Notes under the pieces: model-generated
The model's database searches: none
Seen by the model: only the letters and a program-made list of their open reading frames with translations
What the model was told of the DNA's origin: nothing
Assembly (NCBI GenBank): GCA_000708835.1
Contig: DF237229.1
Span: 49,704 to 113,703 of the forward strand
Direction: 5' to 3'
Source: Klebsormidium nitens
Lineage: Eukaryota; Streptophyta; Klebsormidiophyceae; Klebsormidiales; Klebsormidiaceae
DNA: 64,000 nt
Made by a program: the position numbers and the translations under genes
In this document: piece after piece, positions 11,225 to 22,294 of the stretch
Position numbering within the stretch: position 1 is the first letter of the stretch
How the letters are laid out: each line of letters begins with the position of its first letter

Positions 11225-12926
11225 TCACCCGTGGTTCCCGTACCTCCCGGCCGCCTCACCCCGCTCATTGGTGCGTACCGGCGGGCCCGTGGCTTTCTTG
11301 AGGTACTCGATGACGTCAGCCCGGTCCTTGGGTTCGGGGAGGCCCTCGAAGTCCATCTTGGTGCCCTGCACGTACTTCTGCGGGTTCTCCAGCCAGACGT
11401 ACAACGTCTCCTCGTTCCAGATTGTGCCCTGCGGAGAACGAGACGAGAGTCGCTTCAGGGCCCTTTGAAGGCCAATCGATAATTTGGAAACACATCTGTA
11501 AACGAACACTCAACAAAATCCTGATCGACGTGGGGCGGTTGAGGAAAATCAGACGCAATTTTCGTCGACTTTGGCGACCAGCTCTTGCCTCCGTTAAAGA
11601 GCGAATAGCCTAACGACACGCGTTTAGATTCAATCCATGTACCGACCATGATGTCAACTAGAGCCGTCATTTTTCTTTTCTTCAACGGACCGCTGGTGCT
11701 GGCCTGCCAATGCAGGGCATACCGTACACAGGCAGCCTTTTTTCAAGAGCACCGAAATGCACGTTGTTTGCAATAGGAAAGAAAATTTGAATTGTAGCAA
11801 TTTAATAAGTCCCAATGCTTTTGACTCATAAGCCTCGCCAAGAATGACGGCACCCTGACAACTCTACGAGTGTTCCCACCGGGGGCCGGAATCGGTTGTT
11901 TTTCTGGCCGAATTGCCGGTTCCAGAACCTTGCCGCACCAAAAGCATCTCGACTTCTTCACGAAGAAAAACCACATCTGCTTAGAGATTCTTATAGGAAC
12001 CACTTCACACACTCGGACCATTATGCGTCTCATTCGAGAGGTGGACACCCACCTTCAGCTGGAGTGCTTGTGAGTAACCCCGAGGGAAGTCGGGAAGCCT
12101 CCCTGACCTACACAAACCGAGGCAGGCTGAGAGTGAGCAACCTTCAAGTATTTGAAACGGCGCTTTGTGAAAGTTCGAGAAGGAACTCCTTTGCAACGCT
12201 ATCTATTCAAATGCACACTACGGACGGTGCAATCTGCGACAAGTTCCGAAAACGCTGCACTGTCATGAAAGCTACTAAATGACGTACAGGATCAGATACC
12301 CTGAGCTCTTAACCTGCCAATCAAGTGGGGTGCTCATTTTCGAGCAGAATTTTTTGGAAGGGGTTCCAAAGACAGGTAGCCTTTCCTTAACCCGGTGCAT
12401 GCAGCAACACAGTTGTTCAGACCTCATCCCTGTCTTGAGCCCAGACTCATCAGAGCGAGCATCCTCTAGCTGTATTTGGAATCAAGAGTATTTAGAATAC
12501 TAAGAAAGCCTAAGTAGAGCAGATTCTGTGCAAGTTACAGCGCAGCAGCTCTACAACCCCCATCTTCACCTCCCGCCACCTCTCCCATTTGATTACCAAC
12601 CCTCCTCCCCAGCACACCCCTCTCAGCACCTTCCCACTGGCAACATTTAAGTGCTTTGACTTCTGAACGCCAGTTGCCCAAATGTGCACCCAGCCTTTCG
12701 CTGCATGACCTGGAAACCCCCTGGTCTTATCTGCGCGCATGCCCTCTCACCTTCTCCCAAACAGTCCCCACAGGTTTGGCGCTTTGGGTCCATGGGAGTC
12801 TGGCCCCGTTGCATTCGGGTTAATGGCGTGGCACTTGGCACACGTCTGCTTGTAGATCTCCTCCCCTCGTTGTGGATCCCCTTGGGGAGCTTTGGAAAAA
12901 TCCTTGTCCGCGCCCGCCCGTGACAT
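11225..12926 (-). CDS. Divergent mitochondrial-type cytochrome c (3 exons, 144 aa)
   Basis: Exons in transcript order: 12926-12751, 12107-12053 and 11428-11225; phases 2 then 0 agree. Exon 1 has the haem-binding motif CAKCH and the LFGRR motif. Exon 3 has WNEETL, NPQKY, the axial-ligand motif GTKM, and the C-terminal helix [12 protein letters not shown]. Class I cytochrome c carries electrons between complexes III and IV in the mitochondrial intermembrane space and needs no cleavable presequence. None is present here. Odd points: the loop after CAKCH and the segment after LFGRR are each a few residues longer than in canonical cytochrome c. The residue at the usual Tyr67 position is Trp (LYVWLENP), and the Pro before GTKM is replaced (YVQGTKM). 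A hydrophilic extension of about 17 residues follows the usual end. It may be a specialised paralogue rather than the housekeeping protein. Confidence 0.88.
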
Positions 12927-14425
12927 TGCCCCTCGCAGCTGGTAAGACGTGCTAATGTGGGTATACTATGATCTGATTGATTGGACTTCAGATCGCCTCA
13001 ATCTTTAGTTGCTATATCGCATCAAGGCCCACTTCACTAGAGGCGCTCTGCAACTAACCCCAATGTAGCTTAAGGTGCATGCAGCAGATTTAGAAGGTTC
13101 AAATGCAAACAGAACCTTGAACTCTTGAACTGTCACGAGACAGAGTCAAAACACTAGTTTCAGTCCTTGCTGATGATAAATGATCGGAGTGAGTCTGCCT
13201 TGGTTGTCTAGCTTCAAAGAATCAGCTCTAACGTTCCGGAACAGCAATGCAACTGCGGTAGATGTCAGGTTCGCATCCTGCGGTGGTTGCAATGATGGTC
13301 CGAAGCTGGGCCAATAGATTGATTGAATTTCAATACGTGACTCTCGCGCCCCTCGTGCCCCAAATCGAAACCCTGTCCAGGTCCCCTTCCGCTGCAAGAA
13401 GGACAAAAGCAGAATCAGGAAAGCTCGTCAACGCAATCAATAAGATTATTAGAAAGCTGGCAGGGTCTGCAAGAGGAGTAACGTCTGTGCATGTGCCGTG
13501 GATGTAGCTGCGTAGAGCAATGCTACGCAAGGCTACCTATAGTCCTATCTCATGATCCTCCATCGGCAGCAAGTTTACGGGGCTGCAGGGGCGCCTCAAT
13601 GGTCAGACTGCTATGACAGGTGGCGGAGTGCATGATGCTCAACGTCAAGCCAAGGCAAATTCGAGCCGGGGGGATCCCTCAAGCGGCGTCTCAGACTCAG
13701 ATGACCACACTGGAAGTCCACACTGCGCGCGCGGCTTGTTTCACCGGCCGCGTGCTGGCCGCCCAGCTCGGCGTCCATGCACGGTCACTCGCGCTCAATG
13801 AAATTCTGACTAGAATGAGCAGCCGTCCCGCCTAGCATGCAGCGTTCCAAGTGCCTGGCCGGCAGAGCTACGGTATATGTTGGAAGCCAGCGCACTTGAT
13901 TAAGCTGGCTCGGCCACTCAGGTGACAAATCTTGCAGCTGGGCCGTCTTCATCCTCTTGCCACGTCATGGATATGTGCAACTAGCGCAACAGCTAGTGAC
14001 ACATAACTTAAGTCAGCAACTGACTGGAAGCAATGCGCATGGGTTGCGATATTGCATAGTACAGAATCTATCGATCCATTGTTGGAGGCAATCACTTTTC
14101 GAGGCTAGGAACTTACATCAGTTCTGACAATGATACACATGCATCTTCATGCGCATGCCACCTTGGCAGGGCTGCACGCAGCTCTCCATATCAGGATATG
14201 CACATGCATAGTAACTGTCCCGCTCGAATCGCAGACTGCCTGCAACTATGTGCGCAATGCAGACCCTAACTTGCTGGTGGTTTGCTTGGATCTCCTCCGT
14301 ACAGTTTGCACTATCGGATCGACATTGTGGTCACTTCAACATTGGAGCATCATCATCAATCACAATGCAGAGTGCCAACTTGTCATGATTGAGTTGCAAC
14401 GGTCCTGAACGGCGAGGGGCTCAGC
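12927..14425. other. Intergenic region, no gene seen
   Basis: About 1.5 kb between the 5' end of the cytochrome c gene and the 3' end of the DUF3598 gene. It should hold the cytochrome c promoter next to 12926. I found no open frame with protein-like text and no structured repeat. Confidence 0.4.
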
Positions 14426-17400
14426 TCAACTCTTCACCTCCTTTATCAAGGTCGTGGAAACCACCAGTCCGTCAAGGTCGTAGGTCCTGATCAATCTCGA
14501 ACGGTGGCCCGGGTTAACTATCCAGGACATTTCGAAGTAGAACGATTGCCCGGGCTTCACGTTGAGCGGACACGTAACAGCGATGCCCCCGGGTAGTAGC
14601 GTGGTTTGCAGGCCGCCAGGGTACAGGATGACGGACCCGTCTAGAGACGCCGTGGACTTCAACTCAAAACCGCTGGGACCCATCTTGAGCACCTGTCGGG
14701 ATTACGAGCAGTGCGTCAACAAGCAGTGCGTCAAGAGAGACAACAAGGATCGTATCTGCTTGCGCAGGCGACTGCATAGAGAAAACTTAGAAGCCTCTAC
14801 GTAAGAAGGGGCACCCATGCAGGGTACTACTGGGCCTTTTACATGGACAAGTGGTTACTGAATGGATTCACCAGCAATTATGAGTAGGCCTCTTATTTGA
14901 CGTATTGTACCAAACTTCAAAACTTTTGAACCTACAAAAAGAGCGCTGACACAGTACCGAGTATCCACAAAGGTACTTAAAGCGTCTGCATCGAATCCTC
15001 ACCTGTTCTAAAGTGCCCTCCGGTCCTTTCGTATAAGTGATGGACGAATCGTACTCTGTGACAGTGCCCCCGTACAGCGCCGTCCGCCGACTCGAGGCGC
15101 GGCCCTTCCACTTTCCTAGCAACGCGTCAATCCGACTTCCCGGGTCGTCTTGCTGCGTTCAAAGAGAGCGGATCAGGATGGCTGTCAGAGAAATTGGAGC
15201 TTCCCAAAGTTCGTACATCCAAGAAAACAACCCCCTTTCTCAACCTAAAGATGCTTCGTGCCGTTGTTTTCGGAATTTCTGCAGCCGGGTTTACAGGTCT
15301 GGTGAGGAGCCCAAGGAAGGCACATCACGATGGTTTCCGACGGGTGCGCTGGACCGGCGGCTCGCTTCCTCATTCTGGAGCAGCCCAAACTTCACAAGCC
15401 ACGAAGCGTCTCTGTCTGGTGAGCGTGAATTAGTGATCACGAACCCCATCCTGGCGTGCTGGCAACGACGTCAAAACGGAGTCTGCTTGCCGAAGCCGGA
15501 GCAAGTAAAGCCATACACTTCAAAATGGTACCTTAAGAGGACAAACGACCACGCAGAGCTGCAGTCGGGCAAGTAGGGACTACATCAGCATAAAAAAGCC
15601 TATGTCCTCTGATACATCGGAATCCTCGGCCCCTTCTGCTCAGGAAGGGAGAGGGAGATGGATCTATCTCACGAACAGAATCAGTTTTTAGAAACGAAAG
15701 CTGTGAAGAAGAACTTTGTAGAGCTGGCCTCACCGTTTCCAGCTCTTCACCTTCCGTCTTGCTCTCGACGAACACGCCAATCTGGTCCAGCAGGCCGCGC
15801 GTGTCCAACACGTGTATGGCGCGCACGCGTCGGTCGCCGCTGTCCGAATGGAGGCAACATTCGCTCACCAGAGCGGGGCGCTCCGAAGGATAGCGAACAG
15901 TCCTGGGCACAGAGGGAGAGAGCTCTTAGAATCGTCTTCTTGTCGTCTGGCCTCTGACAATCTGACAATCGTTGTGAAGACGAGGCGATCTTGATTTGAA
16001 TTTGGTGATTGACGCTCGCTTTCCGCAAGAAGCAGAATGCGAATGTAGCGGTGCAGGTTTGATTGAACTATCTCAATGGACCTTCCAATAGAAGGAAAGG
16101 ATGACACAGCTAAGTCGCCTGCAGACTTGTTCGAGATAGGGGAGAAGAAAAACGGTCGTTGTTGCAGAATCGCCACATCTTGCTACTCGGAGAGCAAATC
16201 GCATCAAAGCAACTTTTGACCACGGTGTCTTTTGGCAGTAAACCCTCAGACCAAACGGTCAGTAGCTGTGTCCACTCTTGAAGCTACAACAACACAACAG
16301 ATTGGGCTCTGCATTAATGACACCACCTACAATGAAGTGGGCACTGGGCAGAGCTGGGAGGAGGAATAGCATGTAGGATATGAGAATCGAATCTTGACGA
16401 AGCATTAATTTGCGAAGAAACACAATTCGTCTAGGTGATTGACCGTTTGGTTGTAACGTAGTACCTGTCAATGTCTTCTCCGTCCTTTTTCTTGGACAGC
16501 CCTTTCCTTAAGAGTGCGTCCAGTGCTTCTGCAGTTTGGTGTGACAGCGAGAAGGCGCCATCACCAGGAAAGTAACTCAGCTGTCAGAAGAACAGGAACG
16601 AGACTTAGCATGTTGAAGATTCGAATATAAGGGTGGGTTTTTGACTGCTTGGGGCCCGGGAAACACTGATGGCTGCGTCCACTTCTTTGAACATTCAAAG
16701 ACGTTTACGGCAAGGCAGCTTTTCAGAAAGCACTGCAATTCTTTATGTAGGTGCCGCCTCCACAAGATGGTGGTTCAAGATAAGACGTCTGTGCCGTTGC
16801 CTTCCCTGCGATGCAAGGATTCAGAATCTGACATAGGTTTCCCATCCTCTCAAAGGGAAAGTGGATTAACCACAGGCTTGATGGTGCTTAGCGTCACAAA
16901 CCTGGTCAGGGCCCACTTACCTGCTGAGAGTCACCTAGCGAAGTGCGGCTGCTGTGCAAATCAAAGACCGACTCAGAATCTGACGCGCTGGCAGCTCCCA
17001 CAGCTTGATCCTGAACCTTCAACCTACAAAGAATGAATCAATGTTGACAAGAATGACAAAAGACACCTGTCTCAGGAATATCTACGGCCAGGAGGTGCTT
17101 GATCAGCCCAGAAGCATCATAACTCATGCCCTAAGAATCACATCATCAGCTTCAAGAGGCATAAGAACTGGAAACCTTTGACCACCACCACCATCATCAG
17201 ATGAACCCTGACTGTTTGCTTTGAGTCATTGGGATTGATAATATTGTCTCATTTGCCCGCACCTCTGTTGCATCATCAGGTCATCCGCTGTTCCGCTGGA
17301 CGTGACTTCCATGGTCGTTTGGATGCTCTCCAGGACCTTGCCGAATGCATTGAATTGCTGCACATGAGGTTGACTGGATGATTGGTGGCTAGCTCAGAAA

Positions 17401-17999
17401 ACTGTCAATTCTACTGAGGAGCACATTTGAATTATGGTGATGCAATAAGAGTTGCTGTCGACAGGTGCGTCCAACACGTCAGCCCAGCATCTTTCAACCA
17501 CTTGCAGCGATCACGCCCTCACTCACTCAGTCCGGGTGGTAAATATGTTAAGAGCCTCAGAGCTTGAGCGGAAGGCAAGAGTCTTGCTGATGGTCGTGCT
17601 CACATAAAACGTGCCACTCCAGGTCCCGCAGTTCAACTGGACGAACGCAGGAAATGCTGCTGAAGCATCCATATGCCACTTTGCAATGCTGCAGGCAACT
17701 CTCCTTGACTGTCTAGCGCCCCAAGCGAAAGAGGTGCCTAGAAAATGAGAAGCAGGCAACTTGCTTTGCTCTTGTGCCAAGTCACACCAGTCGTGAAGCT
17801 GGTTTGTACCTCTGAGGACGTCTTGGTGGTGAAAAAAGGACGAATGTCGCTCTGGAAATCTGTTACAGGTTGGCAGCTTCCAATGCCGCATGTTTGCTGA
17901 CTGCGGTCGCCGTGCATTTGTCAAAGCAGACCTTGCGCAAGTTGATATTAATGGCCAGCTCCCCCTGCTTCTGAGTGAGTACATGCTAGCTGCCTCCAT
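14426..17999 (-). CDS. DUF3598 lipocalin-like protein, probably plastid-targeted (7 exons, 431 aa)
   Basis: Exons in transcript order: 17999-17604, 17357-17263, 17023-16921, 16580-16465, 15902-15734, 15152-15003 and 14692-14426; phases agree throughout. DUF3598 proteins occur in cyanobacteria and plastid-bearing eukaryotes and have a calycin/lipocalin-like fold. Matching text here: the first G-x-W strand (LNCGTWSGTFY) at the end of exon 1, a second one (LLGKWKGRA) in exon 6, and the typical end (FYFEMSWIVNPG, RLIRTYDLDG, STTLIKEVK) in exon 7. The first ~110 residues are basic and Ser-rich, as in a plastid transit peptide. A short optional intron (about 72 nt, in frame) could also exist within exon 1. 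Molecular function of the family is not established; related calycins are bilin lyases or bind small hydrophobic ligands. Residues from about 166 to 240 form a poorly conserved acidic/Ser-rich linker. Confidence 0.82.
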
Positions 18000-18262
18000 T
18001 GCTTATAAGATTAGCGCTGCTGCTGCCACTAGCTAGCAATCAGTGAGAGTGTTAGCGGCAGAGGCTGCAGGAAGTTGTTTTGTTGGCGCCTGCCAGCAAC
18101 CGTACCGGCCGAGCCAGTTACTGAGGTAAAACCATCAAAGTAGACTCCTTTTGTTAGTGTCTCCGCCACTCTGATTGGTGTGAATTACTCCCAACCCACC
18201 TGGAAGCACCTGAAGGGTGACAATTATTGCAGTCTGTCAGTGGTTACGGGAGTGGTTACAAC

Positions 18263-18313
18263 GTTGACAATGAGACTGACATCGACATTGACATCGACGT
18301 TGACATTGACATT
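18263..18313. repeat. Degenerate hexamer minisatellite
   Basis: About eight tandem hexamers of the type GACATT/GACATC/GACGTT, inside the 18138-18678 element. Confidence 0.75.
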
Positions 18314-18336
18314 AACCCGGGGCACTTACTTTGACA

Positions 18337-18425
18337 TTAGGGTTACGTTGCAAACCTGTGACGGTTCACGCCAATCGACGAGCGCTTTGTTAGGGTTACG
18401 CCATTCCCAGTGACATTAGGGTTAC
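18337..18425. repeat. Three TTAGGGTTAC words
   Basis: The word TTAGGGTTAC occurs at 18337-18346, 18390-18399 and 18416-18425, twice preceded by GACA. It resembles telomere sequence but the copies are spaced, not tandem, so this is not a telomere tract. Confidence 0.6.
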
Positions 18426-18922
18426 TCACTGACAGAGACAACCGGGCAGAGTTCTTTTAGTTTTAGTGTTGTAGGCCATTTATCCTGACCCGGTTCCATC
18501 CGTACTAGAATCCGTACCGCAAAGTGTACGGTAAAACCTGAAATTCTGACGCATTTTTGTTCAAAGGACCTGAGCTGACAGTACGGTCCACGCGGATACC
18601 CTGTGAACCTATGATCCCGCGTGTAAGATGTTTTCACACTTTTTGGGAGCCTGAGACACTAACAAAAGGAGTCTACTTCGTCGTACTTGCGTTACTGAGT
18701 ACTCCCTACATGCACATGTATAGCTAGCGCCCGCCGCCACACCGCGCGTGGCCTCGTCCGGTTCCGCGGCCGCGCCGTTATGCGCGCCGCGCGCGTAACG
18801 CGGCCGGCTTGGCGCAGAAACCCTGCAACGACCGGCCGGCGGCCGGCCGGCCAGCTGCACAGTGCACAGTGCACATGTGACACATGTCCACATCGACACT
18901 GGACAGCTACGGTAGTAGCATC

Positions 18923-19667
18923 TGCATAATGGAGCATAATGGATCAGTCACAACAGTGTTTCTTTACGGCGCTGTCATCCAGGTCGGGCATCCATGATCC
19001 AGGCAACTCCTGCGAGTCCCTTGGACCCTTGTTAAATGGCCGAGGCCCAATTGCGGTAACCCTGGGGTTACGTAAGTCAGGAATCAGGATACTGACGTGA
19101 ATTACTGAGAGGCTTGTCTCCTAAGATTCAGAAGCCCCGGGCAGAGGGGCAGTACCACAACTAGGTACCTAAAACCCCTTAAACCCAAAAACGCGCTCCG
19201 CACCCCTACCCAACTAAACCAACCCTACCCGTCCCGACTCCCCCACCCTAGACCTTGTTAGACAATGGACTCGATCGGGAGTTCCGCAATTCCGCATTCG
19301 ATGTTTATCAGTGCATAATGGTATAATGGAGCATTTCAAAGTGTTTCTTTCGGGCGCTGACATCGTGCTGACATCCAGGTCTGATAGATGTCTTCACAAC
19401 AGTATCCTGTCTTACGTAACCCCAGGGTTACCGCAGAATTGCTACATACGCATTAGAGGCGAATTCAAGGTAACTCGAGCTATGTAACTAACCGCATGTA
19501 GCTGGCCTAACTTTTTTCACGCCAAGCCAGGCGCTATCCATGCTGTAAAAACCGGGAATGTAGAAACAACTTCACTGCGCTGGCAGCCTGGCACTTTCAA
19601 CTGCATAATGGAGCATTAAGTGATTGGGCGTTTCCTTCTTCAAGTTTTTGGCGCTGACATCCAGGTC
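18923..19667 (+). repeat. Three dispersed copies of a 63-70 bp repeat
   Basis: Copies at 18923-18985, 19312-19381 and 19602-19667. All begin TGCATAATGG, then have an AGCAT word, a GTGTTTCTTT-like T-rich core, and end GGCGCTGACATCCAGGTC or a close variant. They are in the same orientation with irregular spacing. The middle copy lies inside the 19052-19435 inverted-repeat segment. No coding potential. Confidence 0.65.
19052..19435. repeat. 384-bp segment bounded by 25-bp perfect inverted repeats
   Basis: Positions 19052-19076 and 19411-19435 are perfect reverse complements over 25 bp. Each arm is itself partly palindromic (GGTAACCCTGGGGTTACG). AATT lies next to both ends, close to what a short target duplication would look like. 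There is no coding frame inside. It is a MITE candidate unrelated in end sequence to the element at 18138-18678. Confidence 0.6.
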
Positions 19668-20612
19668 TGTGCAGTGCAGACTCCAGTGTGCACCTGTTCG
19701 CAGAGTCGGGCTGCGCCACTAAGTGGCAGCCGCTTCCCCCGCGCGTTTCCTGTTGTTGTATTGTTCGATACTGTCGTGATTCGTGAATGCTCCGGAGTCC
19801 AGACTCCAGAGTCCAATGGCAGATTCACTAGGTCAAAACTTTTCAACAGTATCCCGCTTGACTTCTGCTGTATTGCATTGCCTGGGCCCTGGACGGTCAA
19901 TCGCAGGCCCTGTGCAGGACCTGTGCACAGTCAATATTTTTCGGCCGTTTCAGGGGGACCACGCGCGTACGTGGTACGTACCAAGTAAATAATAAGATCA
20001 CAAGAGCTCTCGCTTTGATGACAGTTATTTTTATCGACGGCGGGTGCTAAGCTGTAGGCTACCCTGTGTACGGTTGTCATATTGACCCATGGGTACTTTG
20101 ATTCCTGACAGTGATTCCGACGAATCACGTGAGCTGAGCACGATCCGGCACTGTAGTTACTATGCAGCCCCACCGGCAGAAGGTCGAACCACCTAGAGGC
20201 TAGAAAGAGGCTAGGTTTCGTCGATCGCTAGACGTAGCAGAAGCAGAACAGTAGAACAGTAGAAAACAGACAAGCTAGAAGCCTATGCAGGGCCTATGCA
20301 AACATGCTAGCCTTCATGTAGTAAGACAAGTCGTTTGCGCCCCATTCGACGACGAAAGCATGGGAGATTCGTTTGCATAATACATCGATGCGTACTTCTG
20401 TTTGCATTTAATATACATCATGGATGGAAACCGCCTCAAGGCTCAAAGCCTGTGCGTATACTTTTCAAGAATCAAGGGCATGGGCAGATCCGGTTTGCAT
20501 TTGATGCTTCAGAATCAGCAGCTCTGAAACTGGGGAAGCCTCTTCCATGCAGCTACCATTGGGGCAGTTAGTGCTCACACGACCAAGAAGGTTTTGAGTG
20601 CAGCCTCAGTGC
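19668..20612. other. Upstream region of the Cys-rich secreted protein gene
   Basis: No gene seen. It contains short local duplications, such as nested copies of CAGACTCCAG-type words near 19677-19815, tandem GAACAGTA near 20245, and GGGCCTATGC-type words near 20285. The 3' part should hold the promoter of the gene starting at 20753. Confidence 0.4.
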
Positions 20613-20618
20613 TATAAA
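20613..20618 (+). promoter_or_regulatory. TATA box candidate
   Basis: TATAAA in the context GCTATAAAGG, 135 bp before the ATG at 20753. It is followed by a pyrimidine-rich stretch that could hold the transcription start. Placement fits a TATA-type promoter for the secreted protein gene. Confidence 0.45.
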
Positions 20619-20752
20619 GGCAGCTCGCAAGTCCATCGACGGTTATTCACAACTCGCCATTCTCGCAAGCAAGCAAGCAACTCCGCAGCTCTTCTCCAGA
20701 GACACCAGATCTTCTTCCTCACCTACACTACATAGTCCAAGTGCTAGCTGCT

Positions 20753-22294
20753 ATGGCGTCCAGCTCAGCCCTGTCGGTCCTTGTTGCCCTTGTGCTTGTG
20801 GCCGCCCTGAGTGTGCCTACGTCCGGCTCTGAAGCAGCGGACAGCTGGGACATGTCCCACGTCCACCCCGGCCTTTCCAGGGAGCTCCTGGCTACACCTG
20901 TTGCCGGTAAGAAGACTCTGGCAAGGTTGACCATTTGCTAATAATCCTGATCATTGACGTCCTGCCCTCCCTACTGGACCTGAATCAGCGAAGATGTGTT
21001 GTGAAGTTGCGAAGATGGATCTTAATTATGTGTAAGTTGGGTTCCAATTTGATAATGCTTCCTTTGCCTGCAATGACACCCTCTCGAATCTCCCATAGCA
21101 AGAATGTGTAAGACAGCCGAGTCTAATCAGATCATCATGAACAAAGACGTGTTCTTGCTGTTCGAACGTTTCCAGGCAGCTTGATTATGCAGGATCAAAT
21201 ACTTTCACCGTTTCTATCACACTTTTTCCCTCCTGCATCGCTTCAGACTGTCCTCGGCTCTCCCTCAATCCTCTCTTCTACTACTAGTAGGCTACACTTG
21301 TTTGTCTGCCTGTTATGTACCGCCTCACTGGCAGATCCAGGAAGCAGGAAGCTTCTTGGTAGAAGATCCGGCTACTTCCCAGCAGGGAATCATCTCTCTT
21401 TGTGCTTGCCAGCGCCAATCTGCAGAAGCCAACCTCGCGTTCCTTCGATCTTGAACTGATCCTTGATTCGGCAGCTTGTTGACTTGTTAACAAGAACAAG
21501 AACAAGAACAAGTTGCTGAGCTCGTTTCAAACCTCGTCCCCCCCTTATTTTCCAAGGCTGTGTCTGCCCCCCCGGTACTGGCGGCGTCAACTGTGATGTG
21601 TGCCCAGCGGGCACCTTCTCTCCTGGGGGCCCCCCATCCTCCACCAACTGCAACCCTTGCCCCGACTTCTCCATAGCGCCCAGGCCAGGGTTCGGCAAGT
21701 GCAGAGCGTGCGCCGCCGGGCAGGGCACAAACCTTGCCAGAACCAAGTGCTGTGAGTATTTCCTGAGTCCTCTTACATAGGAGGGACAAGTTCTCCTGGA
21801 AGATTGTTTTCCTGAAGATTAATCTCTGCAGAGATTGTTCTCCTGATTGGCAATCAAGGTTCTGGGCTTTCGGGCTTGCCAGGTGCGAGAACGCACTTAC
21901 CCAGGACAGTGATGTCACAAAGAACAAAGCAGCTAGTCCACCTTTTGATGACGTTGCAACGGTTCCTAGCAAGGCGTTCCCAGGTGACTCTTTGCTTCAG
22001 CAATTATCCAGACGTCACTAGCTTCTGATGCGTTGCATTTGCTCAATAAAGATATATATGAAACGTTTCTTGAGAGCACTAATGCTAGCAGTCGGCAAGG
22101 AGATGATGGTCTGATATTTAGTGCGTAAATCTGATCCTATCCATCGCTCGTGCCCTGCAGTTGCTTGCTCGGGGGGGCCCCTCGCACCTTTCCCTTGCAA
22201 CAAACCCCAATTTGGCGGTAACCCCCAGGCGTGCCCTGGCTGCCAGGGAGATAACAGCATCGGCTGCTGCATTCCCGGGACGTATTGCTGCTAA
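20753..22294 (+). CDS. Small secreted cysteine-rich protein (3 exons, 160 aa)
   Basis: Exons 20753-20906, 21557-21751 and 22161-22294, both introns in phase 1. Residues 1 to about 26 form a classic signal peptide (hydrophobic LSVLVALVLVAAL, then small residues). From residue 52 on the protein is Cys-dense, with 17 cysteines. The middle part has the pattern C-PAGTFSPGG-x-C-x2-CP seen in ephrin-receptor-like / TNFR-like cysteine modules. The end carries GCC and YCC pairs. No membrane anchor or GPI tail is visible, so it should be exported to the wall or medium. I cannot assign a family; possible roles range from wall protein to antimicrobial-type peptide. The ATG choice is supported by the signal peptide and a TATA box 135 bp upstream. 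Confidence 0.72.
21489..21512 (+). repeat. (AACAAG)4 microsatellite
   Basis: Four perfect AACAAG units in intron 1 of the Cys-rich protein gene, 45 bp upstream of the acceptor. CTTGTT just before it forms a 12-bp palindrome with the first unit. Confidence 0.85.

Larger units (their letters stand above)
18138..18678. repeat. 541-bp element bounded by 26-bp perfect inverted repeats
   Basis: Positions 18138-18163 and 18653-18678 are perfect reverse complements over 26 bp. The interior holds a hexamer minisatellite and three TTAGGGTTAC words (separate entries) and no coding frame. Size and perfect ends fit a recently mobile MITE-like non-autonomous element. I see no clear target-site duplication. 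Confidence 0.6.

Noticed and set aside
11580-11640. Segment reading [10 protein letters not shown] as a possible middle exon of cytochrome c
   Set aside because: It looks like the GYSYS motif but has no phase-compatible acceptor and donor. The segment 12107-12053 (GYSQALQLK) fits both phases.
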